Assembly (NCBI GenBank): GCA_914767715.1
Contig: OU612065.1
Coordinates: 18,972,001-19,036,000 of the forward strand
Length of the DNA: 64,000 nt
Source of the DNA: Membranipora membranacea
Lineage: Eukaryota > Bryozoa > Gymnolaemata > Cheilostomatida > Membraniporidae
Reading direction: 5' to 3'
Part shown: one piece after another, positions 22,833 to 36,350 of the stretch
How positions within the stretch are numbered: position 1 is the stretch's first letter
Layout of the letters: the number at the start of each line of letters is the position of its first letter
Made by a program: the position numbers and the translations under genes
Notes under the pieces: generated by a model
The model's database searches: none
What the model was told of the DNA's origin: nothing
What the model saw: only the letters and a program-made list of their open reading frames with translations

Positions 22833-25189
22833 ACAAACTTGGCCAAGACTTATAATCCTCAGAAAGGAATAGATCAGCACACGATTGATCATGATCCTGC
22901 TCCTAATCGACTATACTAAGAAGCTAACAAGACAAAGATTGTAGTTTTTTTTTGAGAATCATGGTTCCAAAAAAATAATTCTACGATGAACCTCAACCTC
23001 AATGTATACAAGATCTGTTTCATCCTATCATTTGTGGAAAGACTTTCAAGCATGCTATCAGGAGTATCAATTTCTAGTCAATACCTAAACCTAGCTGTTC
23101 TGTTTCTTCACCTTGTATGTGTTTATGAGTAAAGGACTATTTATCACCTTTGGTTGGACTCACTGAATTTTCTGTGTTATACTGTAACCTAACTATTCTA
23201 ATTCCTGAGTGTGGATGTTTCTTCTCTGCAACATGGAGTTTGCACTAAACACTTAGTTTTACCAAGGAGTCCTTGGTTTTACGATCAAACCAAATAATGT
23301 GTGCCGTTTGTGTCTGTTTATGAGATATGATCATTAGCACCTTTATAATAACCTGGTTGACCTATTGATTAGTATCGATACAAGATTGCTCTTGAGTCAT
23401 GAATGCAATACTGCATCCTCAGCATGAAAGTTCGGGGCAAATTTAACTTGGATGACAGGAATCCTTGTATGAGATATACAGAGGTTTTATCATCGCCGGA
23501 CCAAAAATACGGCAGAATCTATAACTGATATTATGTGGCCAAGGACTGAAATGCAGAACATATTGTTCTAAGTAGTATATTCAGCGTCTTTGCTGAGAAG
23601 CCAACATCAGATGAAGTCTGACAGCGTAGCCTAGAGATAACCTGTTATACAGGAGTAACACGTCGTAAAACTTGTCTTCTTACCAGGTAACACATAGCCT
23701 TATTCAACACATTGACTTCTGTAAAAGACTAGAGTACGATGATAAATGGATGGTCACATCCCCACCCTCCCTGATCTTTCACAATACATTTTGTGGACAG
23801 GGTGTTGGAGTTTTAAATAAACCTAGAGTTATCTTTCACTACACAATAAGCAGACAACTCTTTGTAAAACTGAATATTAACCTAATAATAATTAGAGATT
23901 ACTGAGGAGTGATATATAAATAGTAAAATTCATCCAATTCTTCCAATACATAAACTATGAGTGTATTTCAGCATTTTTGATTGAAAAAAGACTAATCATG
24001 TTATGTGAGGGGATAAGTTGAAAACTATATTTTTGGTTTTATCTGAGAAATTTGACCATTCAAAACTACTTTCCTTGCTGCGTAAGATTATTTATTTATA
24101 TGTGAAATGAGGTCAAACATCCATTGCTCTGAAATTATTCAAGCACTTTACTATATTTCAGGTTGTTCCAACAATGAACTAAGGTTTAGTTCATTGGTTG
24201 CAAGTAACACCAGAGAGAATAATTCAAGATAGTAAGTAATTAACTAACAACAGTCATTACAATGTAATCTGATTATATTGAAGATATAAGGGTTGTACTT
24301 TTTACTCAGGGTGTTTATAGGCCTACTGCTACTGTACTCCGCTGATAAACAGGTTACAGTTAAATCTGAGGCCTGTCCTCTCCTCTGGCTGATGAACTTA
24401 ACAAGAACTCCTTCTTGGCTTAACCAGGCAGATGCAGTGAGTTAGACCAGCCTGTTAGTGTAAGTGGAAGTAAGTTTAGTCTGACAAAGAAAAGAAGACA
24501 TAGAAGGTGGTTATTTCTTTTATTCCTTTACCTTACTCTACCTACTACTTGCTTTACCTTGGATAACCTCAGAAGGGGTAGCAGGGTTGTGTTGATTTGA
24601 GTGTTGTTGTGAAGTGACCTGACTAGTGAGTAGAGTGACACTACCTACTTTACTGTCTTGAGTTTTACTCATTAAAATTAACTGTAACTAATATAATGAA
24701 CAAAATCCAGTTTATATCTGGAGGTGTAACATTCACTTGTTACTGTACGCTGTTACTCCTTGCTTGTACCAAGTTCACAGTAAGTAACTGTATGTTTGTT
24801 GAACTAGTATCACAGTGACTGTGAGTATGATATGGGTCTATACACTAGGATTATAAGTAAATAAATAATAATACCATTCTCAGAGCATGACTGGGCAATG
24901 AATATTGGCGCAATAATGTACAAACACGACATCACTCACTTGTTGTGTTGTCAAGACCATGCTCACTCATGCTTCTTGTTGATATATGCACAATGGGCCA
25001 ATACTCGCTGCTTGTGACCACCCCACGCCTAGAACCACATTGTTAAAGTGTCAATGGCTGCATCTTTTATAGTGTTACCCACAGGCTAATTAGTAGGATA
25101 GTTGGTTCACTCCTTGTAGGGTAGTTGGCTTAGGCCTACTATTTTTGCAGTTTAGACACGATTGATCTGATAGAGGTGTCACACTCCTG

Positions 25190-25413
25190 TGGGGTCTTTC
25201 AATTAAAAACTGCCCAAATCACTATCTCATCTGTCGATGCTGAGTGAGCGACAACCTCTTGCTAATGGGCTTGTTCCCAAATTGCTCGCCCACTGGCTGA
25301 GCTTAATGCATTTTGAGAAATCGATCTGGGAAAGACCTTTTCTAGTTGAAAGACCAATTGAGCGGGGCTTTCGAGCTATAAGAAAGCATCGCTCATCTAT
25401 TTGAAAGACCCCC
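25190..25413. mobile_element. Possible small MITE
   Basis: GGGGTCTTTCAA at 25191-25202 is the exact complement of TTGAAAGACCCC at 25401-25412. A third copy of TTGAAAGACC lies just inside. No target duplication is obvious, so the limits are uncertain. Confidence 0.45.
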
Positions 25414-25957
25414 CTTAGAAACTCTTCTTAATTTTTCTACAAATAAGTCGTCCATACATTTTGCAAAGAAAGACTCACGCAGAGCAGTTGACACAGAATA
25501 CTAGCGAGGATGGTTTACTCATAGAATTTTGGTTAACTTTACCATCGAGAATCTTAGCCATAGAGCTGGGATAAGCTACTGAAACTCTACATCATCTCAT
25601 AAAATTATATAATAATATTGATTTGCTCATGTATTTTGATTGACCTCTGTCAATTCTGCTCAGCAGCTATGATATAAAATATTTAATCTGTATTTTTAAT
25701 CTCCAGATTATCATAAACACCATGTTCACACCTTTCCTTTTTTTGCAGGCATGACATGAGAAAGATTTCCGGTGATAAGCAGACTGCCATCGAAACTAAT
25801 TATTCAGTACCCGGATTCTAAGTTATTACCACAACCGCACTTTTTAATAGCGAGGAACTTTAACCCAGATATGAACTAGCAGGCAGGATTTATTGTCTCA
25901 GCACACTGAACTTTATTGACAGTACTCTCTATCTACAAGGATACAACACAAAGAACG

Positions 25958-28900
25958 ATGGAACCTACTATGAAAAAACTATCTGTTGTCTTTGGATATG
26001 TGGTATTCTCATTTGTGACGCTACAGTATGGCTCAGCTAACGGTGGGTGCAGCCAAGCTTTGTACTATTAGATCGTAGCAAGGGATAATGAGACATTTTA
26101 ATAGGCTTCGTGAGCCAGTAAGCCATAAAGACAGGTCCTCTTCTTAGATAAATAAAAAATCTTACGAAATCGACAGCACTGATACATTACTAGGCAGGCA
26201 GTTAGCCACAGCACATGCCTTCGAATGTTTCCTGCATGATCATCCTGTCTTACAGCTGGTCACCATCTGTGGGTCAGGGTTCAATTATTATTGAGATAAA
26301 TAATCAACATTCATAGTGATCTAAATATAGGAAATAATGTGTAACTCACACAATGCATAATAGTTCTGATTCTCAGAATTGTTTTTTAATTTTTTGTTAG
26401 GATTGGTATGCTATTGTAAGGAACAACCTTACGATGCAGGAACATATGGCACGTGTTTTCAAAACAATACTTGCCACTCAGAGCCTGGTGAAAGGATGGT
26501 CTGTTTCAACGGCGTGACCAAACAGGATGACGGTTTGATTCTGGACTATTATGGGTAAGACAAGAAGTGTTGACTTAAATGGTGATGGCAAACCCTTTGT
26601 GAAACTCTGACTGGTTATGAAGTTCTGGCATTTAATCTTGTTTGGGACTATTGCCTTTTTGAGTCAGGAGTAAGGAGAAAGCAAACGGCAAGAAAAATTA
26701 TTCACAAATATAAGATAAGTGATGAATGGGGATTTTTATTATGGTTGTTATGGTGATAATTATGGCTCAGATAATCCCACTTACAAGATGATGGCTATGT
26801 TTTCATTTTTTTTCAAGTCTTTTTTAATGACCAGGGAAATGTTTTAGTTGTTTCCGCGGCGATGATCTATGGCTGGAAGGCCGCGCTACACCCATCAAGT
26901 GTCTCAACTCTGTATACGCAACAACAAGGGCTCGATTTAAATGTTGTTCCAACGATAACTGCAACAAGGGAACTCTACCAAAACTCGATCCTGAGCCTGA
27001 AAGAATAGAAGGTCTGAGATGAAGACAATCACCTCAAGTCTTGTATATTCTAGTCATGCAGCCGTACCGTCACTGCCCTGCCAATGCCACGCTAAAAGTA
27101 ATATAGCAGCTACCCAAAGTTTTGGAAACATGCACTCTGTTTGATGTGTACTGAGACATGCTATTGAGGTTCATTGTGCATGGCTGCTGGCAGTACAGCT
27201 GCAAGATAGAATATGCATACAGAGGTCGTAGGTCTGTCACCCCACCAGGAGTGATGGCTTATATGTGTAGTGTAGTTAGCTGCTGTTCTCAGCCGCTGTA
27301 GATTTTTATACACCTCTTAGTCTTACTAAGCACTCTTCTGTCCTTGTTTCACTCTGTCACGATTGTTACTAATTCACTTTCTCCACTTTCTATCTCACTT
27401 TACAGCTGCCATAGAGCCAAAGTTTCTGACCCCGACGATTCTTCATTGCGTTTAAGAATTTATTGTGAGGCCGATAAGGCCACTACGTCTTGTTGCAAAA
27501 CTGATTTGTGCAATACTAGAGAAAGGGGTCAGAAACTGGCGTTGAACAACGAAGGTATTACAAACCCCCTATGACAGCTATGTGGGAAGCTGCTAGCCTG
27601 TAATGCCAAGCCGCCACCGTCACGCTGTTGGGTTCATTGTCTGGGGAAGCGCTGCCTTAGCTTTTTACTCAATCTCTATTACGGTGCTTCGGTAACTTGA
27701 ACCCCACGACCCCTATTCCGATCCCAAACAGAAACTTGACTAATTACCCGTCATTATGCTGTTGCTGGCATGTGTTATTTGAATCGGAGGGGTTTGTTAA
27801 AGAAGATGTTGTTAATAGGCCATGGGACAAATAAGTTGAAGGAAATAATTATGTGTATTGTGTAAGGTTGTGGTTAGGGTTAAGTCTAGGGCAGTTTGCG
27901 TTACGCACTCTGTCTAGACTCCATATATCGCTGATTTATGTTTTCCTAGCTCTTAACACAAAACTATTCTCTAATGTTTGCTAGTTCAGCATGCTGAAAT
28001 CCAAACTCCCTGTGGTGAAATGATATAAATTACTCATCCTCTACATTCTCAAAATCAATATTATGCCAAGTCCTGCTTAATTACCAAACATTATGTACTG
28101 GGTACTACTGAACATGAACGTAATACCAATTCTGTCTAAGACTTTGGCTTCCAGGGTCAATGCCATGCGATTCCCTTCCTTATTTTAATAACATGGAGCA
28201 GCATGCTGTGACTAGCAAACAGGTGAAGGATTTTTACCATTAATTTTATGTCATTATCTTTATAATTTTAATATACCTGGTCTGATCAAAGTGATATCTC
28301 CAGTTTTAGAATAACTGGTTACAAGTGATCTGCTTCTTGTGGTCTACCTATGGCAATTCTCATTGTTGAATCGCAAGTTTTTACCTTCTCCCCTTTTGAG
28401 TTTTGGTATCATTGGTGGTAAATTCTTGTCTAGTGTCTTATGTTTTTTTGGCCCACGCCAGGTGGTGGGAGCGTAAACACCACAAGCCTTCTCTCAAATC
28501 ACACTAATTTGAAACACTACCAATTCATGTCTTATGGTGAATTATATTATGAATTGGTTGTGGAGGTGAATGTTAAATAACTGCCGAACTGATATCATCA
28601 TCAGAGTATGTGGTAAATTGGTATATCATTTTTACAGGGTCTGACGATACATCGGTACCTCCAGAGAATGAATGGGCCAATCAAGGTGTTATAATAACAA
28701 TAATAGTGGTCCCAGTGTTCGTCTTGTGCATCCTCGCAGTAGTAGCGTGCTTCTGCTATTTGAAGCGTCAGAACAAATCTACTACGAGCACTAACGGTGA
28801 TACTGACCCTATGTTACCTGTGAGTAGTACTGTCGGCTCTTCACTGCAGGATTACATAGACGAGTACTCACACTCAGGATCAGGCGCTGGAGGAGGTAAG

Positions 28901-31900
28901 AATTAATTTTGTGGTTATATTTTATAACTTATAGCACAAGGAAATCCCTTATGACAACATCAGTCCCCAACAAAAGGCCACAATAAGGCAGCAAAAGGTT
29001 ACCTATTAAGCCACGCCGATAAAAGGGCCACAGTTTGCCTACAGAAGGGGACTCTATAAAATAGCTTGGGTTTTTATATCATATCACATAGAGGAACATT
29101 CAAAAGACTCTGGTTCAAACAATCACAACGCACTCTTAGCAGACAGAATTATGTCCTGGTTAATTAAGTTAACTCATCTATTCCAGGTGATTCACCTAGC
29201 TATTAGGTTGTCTGGTCAACTAGATTTATCAATTAGAGAAGTGACCATATAACAATTTTTTGCCTTACAACCCATTATTTGTATGGTATGCTGAAACTGT
29301 AAATCACCATTGCCCAAGTGATAATAGAGGCCATAAGAGCAAAGATTTGTTGTAGTTGAGAACTGATAAAGAGAGTGCCCTAAGGCTATGTAGACAGGAC
29401 ATGCTGAGTGATCTAACAAAATAATTTATACTGGTAGCAACTGTCTGTTTAGTGCCCTTGTATGATATTGTTTGCCTTCAACATATCCTGGAAGAGGCAT
29501 TTTTTGTATTGCACAACATGAAACTGTGTCACTAATAGCGTCAGCTGGTAAAAGATAGACTGAACTCCACTGTACCTAATAACTTTTATAGTCCTAGAGT
29601 GTCGATGCGGGTAGTGGTGAGAAAGTTATTTCACCACAAAAATCCCAACTGTCCTGGTCGGTAAATCATCAGAATTATATGGCAGTGTAGGATTTTGTGC
29701 GGTGGTTGTCTTTATTGCTATGATGATTTATTAATTTTATGCATCATCTATGAGGTTAGCTGAAGCCTACACTTACCACTACACCTCACACTAAGGAAAT
29801 ATTAAGCGGGTAGATTGTTAAGCAGCACTGTGTGAATGGTCAAAATGCTGTCTACATAAATGTTGATGATTGTTGCAGGTTTACCTCTGATGATGCAGAT
29901 AACCATTGCTCGTCAGATACAGCTAGAGGAGGTGATCGGTATGGGTAGATTTGGTGATGTCAAGCGAGGCAGATGGCGAGGTGATAATGTGGCCGTTAAG
30001 ATCTTTCACACTAGAGAGGAGACCTCATGGTTCAGAGAAGCTGAGATATATCAGACAGCGCTGCTCAGGCATGAAAATATCCTCGGATTTATCGCAGCTG
30101 ACAATATAGGTGGGTTGATCATTTTCATATTACCTTGAAACTCCTCATATGGGTCGATGATAGCTTACAATAACTTGGCAAATCAAACCATGTGCGTGAG
30201 TTCTTGTCTGTTGCTTATACAATAACTTTGTATATCCAATCAGTGTCTATGACGGAAATTGTTGTCTGTTGAATCCAGTCAGACTGTCAACCTATTAAGT
30301 TTTGCAAGCCGTACATGACATTTGAACGCCGTTAAGGTCAAGCATAACTTTATAGTACGGAAGTACTCACTTATTTACTTGATAAGTATGGAGTCCAGCT
30401 GGGTTAAGTCTCTGAGTGCCATGTATGTTTAATATCACAAACATGAACAAACATAAAACATTATAAAATGTGGGTTAATGAAAACACGTTTACAAAACAA
30501 CTGTCTGCGTTAAGTCTGCTCTAACTTTCAGTCGCTCGAGCTCAGTGACAGTTATTGCCAAATACCCAGGCTCAGATTCCTGCTACTGGCAACAAATTGC
30601 CTTTTCGATTTTTAGTCTTCAAAAAAACATGAAACAGTGCCATGTCGGGTTGAAATCCGATTGCCTGAAAATTTCACATCGCCACGTTTGCTCATATTAC
30701 TATGTGTACTTTTAGTTCTTTGATTGTATCCTCAAATCAATGAAAGTAAATTCAGAGGCTGCTCATTTTCAACTCAAACTGATTGAATTACAACATTGAA
30801 GTACTTTGTTTGTACAACACTGAGTATTAAAATGTAACACTGAATGTTTTTGCTGACAGATACTGGTGCCTGGACACAGCTACTTCTCGTAACCGAGTAT
30901 CACGAGAAAGGATCTCTATATGACTTCTTGAGTGAGAACACGTTAGATCTGTCCCAGATGCTCACCATGTGCCACTCGATAGCGTGCGGCCTGGCCCATC
31001 TACACATAGAAATAACCGGCAACCAGGGAAACAAAGGTAGGTGTAATCGGAGAAGAATGACATCGAATATGAAGGACTTATATAAGATATTATTATACGG
31101 AGGAATATGAGGGCTGTCTTTGAATGAATAGATGGATGATGAAAAATCTGCTGGTCCCGCATATTATCTCATATCTGGCAGAATTGTGCTATATGAACCA
31201 AAATGCTACTTCATACTGATGGCGTGCTTGCGCATCTTTTGTTCATTTGTCAAGAGAGGTATTGTTTTTTGTTTCAGGCAAACCAGCTATAGCTCACAGA
31301 GACTTGAAGAGTAAAAATATTCTTGTCAAAAGAGACGGCAGAACTTGCTGCATAGCTGATATGGGTAAGATTTTATGCCACGTACTTTAGTTCTTTGAGG
31401 TACAAATTCTGCGGTGAAGTTTTGGTTTGGTACGCAATTTATGATGTTTTACCCTGGTGCACTCGCTTTCCCTTATAGAGAGTTCTACTTTCCCAAACTC
31501 ACTCTGTAAGCAAATCTTTCAAGTACATATGACCCTGTCAGTAGGCCCACCAAACAACCATAGCAAAACATTATCTTATAACATCGAAATTTGATGGCTT
31601 TCAAGTGGTTTGACATCAAATTGCTGGTGGAATTAATGGATTCACTGAGGTTTCATCCTGTTTGGTGTATTTCAAAAGTTCTTGTGACCCTGTCAGTGCT
31701 GCCCACCAAGCAACCATAATGAAATGTTATATAATTTTAAGATTTGATGGAATATTAATTCGCTTGACATCAAATTGCTGGTTGAATTAATGGATTCACT
31801 GGATGGTGTTGATAGAGATGTTTTTGCAGTTGTTTGACATTTAACAAAGCCCATTGTAATACAAATGACACCTTACATGTACAAATCGCACAGACACAAG

Positions 31901-33636
31901 CATTTTCATTCATCAATGTTGTAGGTCTCGCTGTCAAGCACGATTCAGCCACTGATACAGTCGACCACCCCACCATGAATGATAGAGTTGGTACAAATCG
32001 TTACATGCCTCCCGAAGTTCTGTCAGACCAGATCAATCCTCAGCACTTTGATACCTTCAAACAGGGAGATATTTACTCCCTGGCTCTGGTGTACTGGGAA
32101 ATTGCCAGAAGGTTGAATGTTGGAGGTGAGTTTTCTTTTATATTTAATTACTATTTTTATTATTATATTAAATTATGTGTTGTTAACCAGCTGAGAATAT
32201 TGATTGACCTGAATATGAGGAGCTTGATTCACCACATACAACTCAAGACCTGGAAAGGTAAGCCATGTTAGGATATCTAACTTCCCAATCCAGGGGCTCT
32301 AGATTATCTATTGGTTTGAATCAATGGTTTGATTTTGAAGTTGAATCTTTATGGTAGGAAGGTAGGTATTAAATTGCAGGTGAGGATAGTGATCTGATTG
32401 TAGGGCTTCATTCTGTCATTTTCTGTCTGGCCTCAAGCATTCTTTTGCCTGCTGTTGTGCAATATCACTAACTAGGTGAGGCGTACTCACAAACCTCTTG
32501 ATTGTTTGGGAGATATTTTATGCCAGTCCTGCCTGTGAAGTGAATCTGGAATTTTAATCCTGAGTGCAGTAACTGAAACTGGTACAGCTGTGGTTGAAAA
32601 GTGGAGTTTTTGCATAATAATAGATGCTCAGATTGACCACATAATTCTTAGCTAAGAATGATTTGTTGTTTTGCACTTTGTTCTTGCTCTGATTGACAAT
32701 GTGCTAGCCTGTCACTCATAAATATCTTTTTCGAATGTATCTGTAGGAATTTATGAAAAATACGAGTTCCCATATTATGACCTGGTGCCATCCGACCCGA
32801 CAGTTGAACACATGAGAGCTGTGGTGTGCGAGAGGAAAGTTAGACCTTCTATCCCAAATAGATGGCAAAACATACCGGTGAGTGTTACAGCTGCTGACAG
32901 CTTTAATCACGTTTGTTGCGGTGCTGATTTCGTATTCTCGTTGTCATTTCTGGTTATCCCCAAAGGGTGACATAACATGATGCTTTGAGTAACCAGTAGA
33001 AATAACCCAGATGCCATACATAATGTATAGAAGCAAACACGCCCCTTGACATATGGCTTTAGGATACCCTGGACATATGGCTTTAGGTTACCCTTAGTAG
33101 TTGTGAGTTGATATTTTGACATTGGACATTGGTAACATTACATGGATGTCAAAAGCCAGTTTGAGCTGGCTGCTGATTGACTGTATAAGTATATACAGCT
33201 CTGTTATGATAACTGGTGGATGTAGAAATTACCCAAGCAAATGTAAACAAAAGCCAGACAGATCGTCAGCAGTAGAAGAAAATCCATTTTTTGCTGATCG
33301 CTAGTTATTTTTAAGTTCTCAGATATGCAAGACTATTTGTTATTTTCAGTTTTCTTGTACTATCCGCAGTGTAGTCAAATAAAGATGGTGTCCTTATTCA
33401 TGCGTTCGAAATTGATCCAACTAAAGGTAAATTGTTGCGCTATATTAGAGTGAAAGTGTAACCATAACTATTTGCTTCATGATCTACTCATTTTTTCACA
33501 GAGTTTGAAGGGAGTAGCTAAACTGATCCGGGAATGCTGGCATGACAAGCCAGCTGCTAGATTAACAGCTCTGAGAATCAAGAAGACCCTCGTGTCCATT
33601 TCTGACAACGAAGAAAAAACATCGGTATTTGTTTGA
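25958..33636 (+). CDS. Type I activin/TGF-beta receptor kinase (ALK4/5, baboon type)
   Basis: Membrane serine/threonine kinase that is activated by a type II receptor and phosphorylates SMAD2/3-type SMADs. Exons: 25958-26042, 26401-26554, then either 26848-27011 (3a) or 27406-27554 (3b), then 28638-28895, 29879-30109, 30860-31036, 31278-31364, 31925-32125, 32747-32877, 33502-33636. The product is 540 residues with 3a and 535 with 3b. It has a signal peptide (about 1-27), a cysteine-rich three-finger ectodomain, a transmembrane segment near 151-176 and a GS box ([12 protein letters not shown]). The kinase has glycine loop GMGRFGDV, lysine in [14 protein letters not shown], then DMG where family members have DLG, and YMPPEV where YMAPEV is usual. 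The L45 loop reads ADNIDTGAWTQ and the activation region HDSATDTVD, both nearer ALK4/5/7 than ALK1/2 or ALK3/6. Three extra residues (NKG) precede GKPAIAHRD. Confidence 0.94.
26848..27011 (+). other. Mutually exclusive ectodomain exon 3a of the receptor
   Basis: It encodes [18 protein letters not shown] and later [11 protein letters not shown], the CCxxDxCN cysteine box that closes the ectodomain. It starts one base before a codon boundary and ends on the first base of a codon, exactly as exon 3b does. The acceptor is GTTTTAG and the donor GTCTGA, a weaker donor than those of the neighbours. Confidence 0.85.
27406..27554 (+). other. Mutually exclusive ectodomain exon 3b of the receptor
   Basis: It encodes [30 protein letters not shown] and a charged tail. 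The cysteine spacing is the same as in exon 3a but most other residues differ. Entry and exit phases are identical to 3a. Acceptor CACTTTACAG, donor GTATTA. Joining 3a directly to 3b shifts the frame and reaches TAA after about 17 codons, so only one can be used at a time. Confidence 0.85.
31505..31802. repeat. Tandem duplication in receptor intron, about 155-bp unit
   Basis: GACCCTGTCAG at 31531 and 31685 begin two similar copies. Each later contains GACATCAAATTGCTGGT and GAATTAATGGATTCACTG. The copies differ by scattered substitutions. They lie between the exon with HRDLKSKN and the exon that follows. Confidence 0.75.
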
Positions 33637-33741
33637 GCCGCTGCTAGCCTTTATTAGCTGGCTGGCGTAAAACGCATGTAAGGAATCTCTGATGGTGGTG
33701 TCACCTGCACAATGCTCGACCAAATGACGACAGTGTTTGTT

Positions 33742-33747
33742 AATAAA
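33742..33747 (+). promoter_or_regulatory. Poly(A) signal AATAAA of the receptor gene
   Basis: It lies 106 nt past the receptor stop codon, implying a short 3'UTR. Confidence 0.6.
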
Positions 33748-36256
33748 ACGATCTTCACTTCAGTCATCTAGTTCTTGCATCTAAAAAGCATACTTTGTAT
33801 CATAAACTGGATGCATTATTGGGTCGAATTCAATTCATTGAAACTAGGCTGATCTCTCTTGTAATGAAGATTGGGATTTTTAGCACATATTTACCTTGGT
33901 TTATTTTGTATTAGCACTTGCCATGCGCACCATACCGAATTGTAGCCGATACACTGGCGCTCACGATAAACTCAGAGATCACACGGTTTCAGGTCAACTT
34001 TGCATGTATATATTATATACTTTACTCACAAGGAATAATTTACTTATTGACTACCGGTTATCTGTACCAAGTACTCTTGAACTCACTCACTGCCTTGTCT
34101 TGTATACCTGTCTACAGTATCGAACTTGAAAAGCTAGTTCAAGTTTGAGCCATTTTTGGTGCCGTTGGAGTCGCTTGATCTTGGTTGATCTGTCAAAAGG
34201 TCAGACATCAAGGGGGACTTTGACGGCATGCAAGGATCTCCAAACTTGTTCTGCTGTGCAATCTGTTTAACATGAGATTTATTTTTCTGTATCTGAACTT
34301 TTCTTTGTGTTTGACCATGGATATAATCAATACTTTTTTGTGCATATGCTATCGAGTATCGATTAACTAATGAGTAGGTAGTTTAACCGTATGAATATCT
34401 ATCCAATGTTATTAAGTTTTCTTTGGGAAAACTTCTTGGAAAATCAATCATGTACCTGAAATTTTGAGCCATCAGAGGTTGAGAACTTATGTAGCGCTCG
34501 GGTCGTTTTGACCTTCTATAGCTTTAGACTTATATTAATTTTACTGAATCACCAACTGGCTACCCAGCTTAGACCAGCTTCTCATCGACGTGGTCTTGAT
34601 CGAGCATGAGAGGAATGGTTTAGCCTCATATTTATTGTAATCACTGTTAGTGGAAATCACAGCTTTATTTGTCATCTACATATATGTGTATGTACTAACT
34701 AACTGGTATAAATCGTAATTTGTAATGAAGTTTTCACACTGTGGTTTCTATGGTATTATGGAATACACTATTTTTGTATTGTATATCCTATTTTGCAATA
34801 TTGATACTTCACAGTTGCAAAAGGTGTTACATTTTTATTGGATGAATTGTTTATTGGAAGGGGCAGTTGGCGCCACAACTTATACCTGGTGGTGCTTTCA
34901 ATCCACAGCATATTGAAATGAAAATTATCCACCCAAATTCTTTCAGTTTCAGTGTTCACCTGTGATTAACAAAAATTGAGGGTTCAAGACTATAACAAGT
35001 GGGCTACTGCAGATATAATGAATTGGTATTTAGTTTGCTTTTTGTACAAAGCTTAGTATTACAACACCTTACTTCCATTCTTTAACGAAAGATAGGTATG
35101 AAGATAAAAGATGGCATCTGAGGTACTTTTCAGTCCGATTATCCCGTGCTCCTATCAATAAATTCTCTATTCTGAAGGAACCTGAGTTGGGAATTTGTTT
35201 GGTTTTATCGCTGAGCACTATCAGGCATTGGTCGTCCTCACCAATGGATACTTCAACGGTGCTGTGAACTAATTTCTGACAACACCTCAGCATTATATAA
35301 GGACCAACAAACATGTCATGCTCGCGGGTTCATCACATTGTTCTGTGTGATGCGAATAAATTCTCAAAATTCATAATTTTTTATTTGAAAAATTGTGATT
35401 GTTTAATATTGGGACAATGATAATAAAGAAGTATGAGACATACATGGAAATCATGATGTTCATCAAGCTAGCCTAGTTTTCAGAGTTGTGAGTTATAATA
35501 CTAATAAAGAGAAAAATCAAGAAAACTCCACAGGTATCCATAGTGACGAATGATCTGCACAAAAATGTTGTAATATATCAACTAACACTGGCTCGGCAAC
35601 CCGATAAGATACTTTGTAAAACATATGAACCTAGTTGAAACTGACTGAGTTGATAACAATGAAATTATTTGACAAAACATGACATTGTGTAAGTGATAAT
35701 ATATAATATATATGTTACTGTGACATCATTGCCCTTGTGTTACGTTTCAAAATGATAGTAAATAATGAGAAATCGTGGCTTGACTCGCTAGGCAAGGGCT
35801 CGTCATAATACAGATTGTGATTTGAGATATAAGCTAACTAAGCCCTTTTTATGTTCATGTAGGTTGTCTATATATTAACCTGGGCAACCTCTCTTGGTGA
35901 AGGGGAGGGGGACTATGAGAACTTGCCCCAGGCTTAAGTCTACATATAAATGCTACATTTCGGAGAATCTTTTAACAGAAAGAGAATATACAAGCCTATA
36001 GAACTTATTTGATGGTGTTCTTAAAATCTCTATTCACAAAAGAAATCATTACAATGAGTAAAAATACTCACAGCACTACCACCTAAGCTAAGATTCACAG
36101 ATGCTAAAACACTAAATAAGCCTGCAACTAATGGAGCCCAACTCGACCTCTTGGGCGGTCCAAAAGCCATGAGCCAATCACAATGGCTTGGACTGAGTAC
36201 AATATACATGTTTTAGACATCTAATAAAATAATTTGTCTATCGTGCTATGTTCAAC

Positions 36257-36350
36257 CACAGCAAGCCCCTAATGGCGTTCGGGATGGCGATTGCGGCCTT
36301 ACGGCTATACGGCCGCGATCGCCATCCTGACCGCCATTAAGGGCTGGCTG
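36257..36350. mobile_element. Short GC-rich hairpin insertion with direct-repeat flanks
   Basis: The arms share TAATGGCG, GGATGGCGAT and GCGGCC, with a few mismatches, around a loop of about 11 nt. TATGTTCAAC occurs immediately on both sides (36247-36256 and 36351-36360), like a target duplication of up to 10 bp. Its GC content is far above its surroundings. This looks like a tiny MITE of about 94 bp, ending CAGC-type on both sides. Confidence 0.7.

Larger units (their letters stand above)
22309..25957. other. Intergenic region, no gene seen
   Basis: It starts with the TPR-gene 3'UTR. Further on there are an inverted repeat at 22741-22832 and a MITE-like element at about 25190-25413. Open frames in this stretch are short and unsupported. 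The last few hundred bases before 25958 would be promoter and 5'UTR of the receptor gene. Confidence 0.5.

Noticed and set aside
26848-27554. Both ectodomain exons used together
   Set aside because: Joining 3a to 3b gives a frameshift and TAA after about 17 codons, so they must be alternatives.
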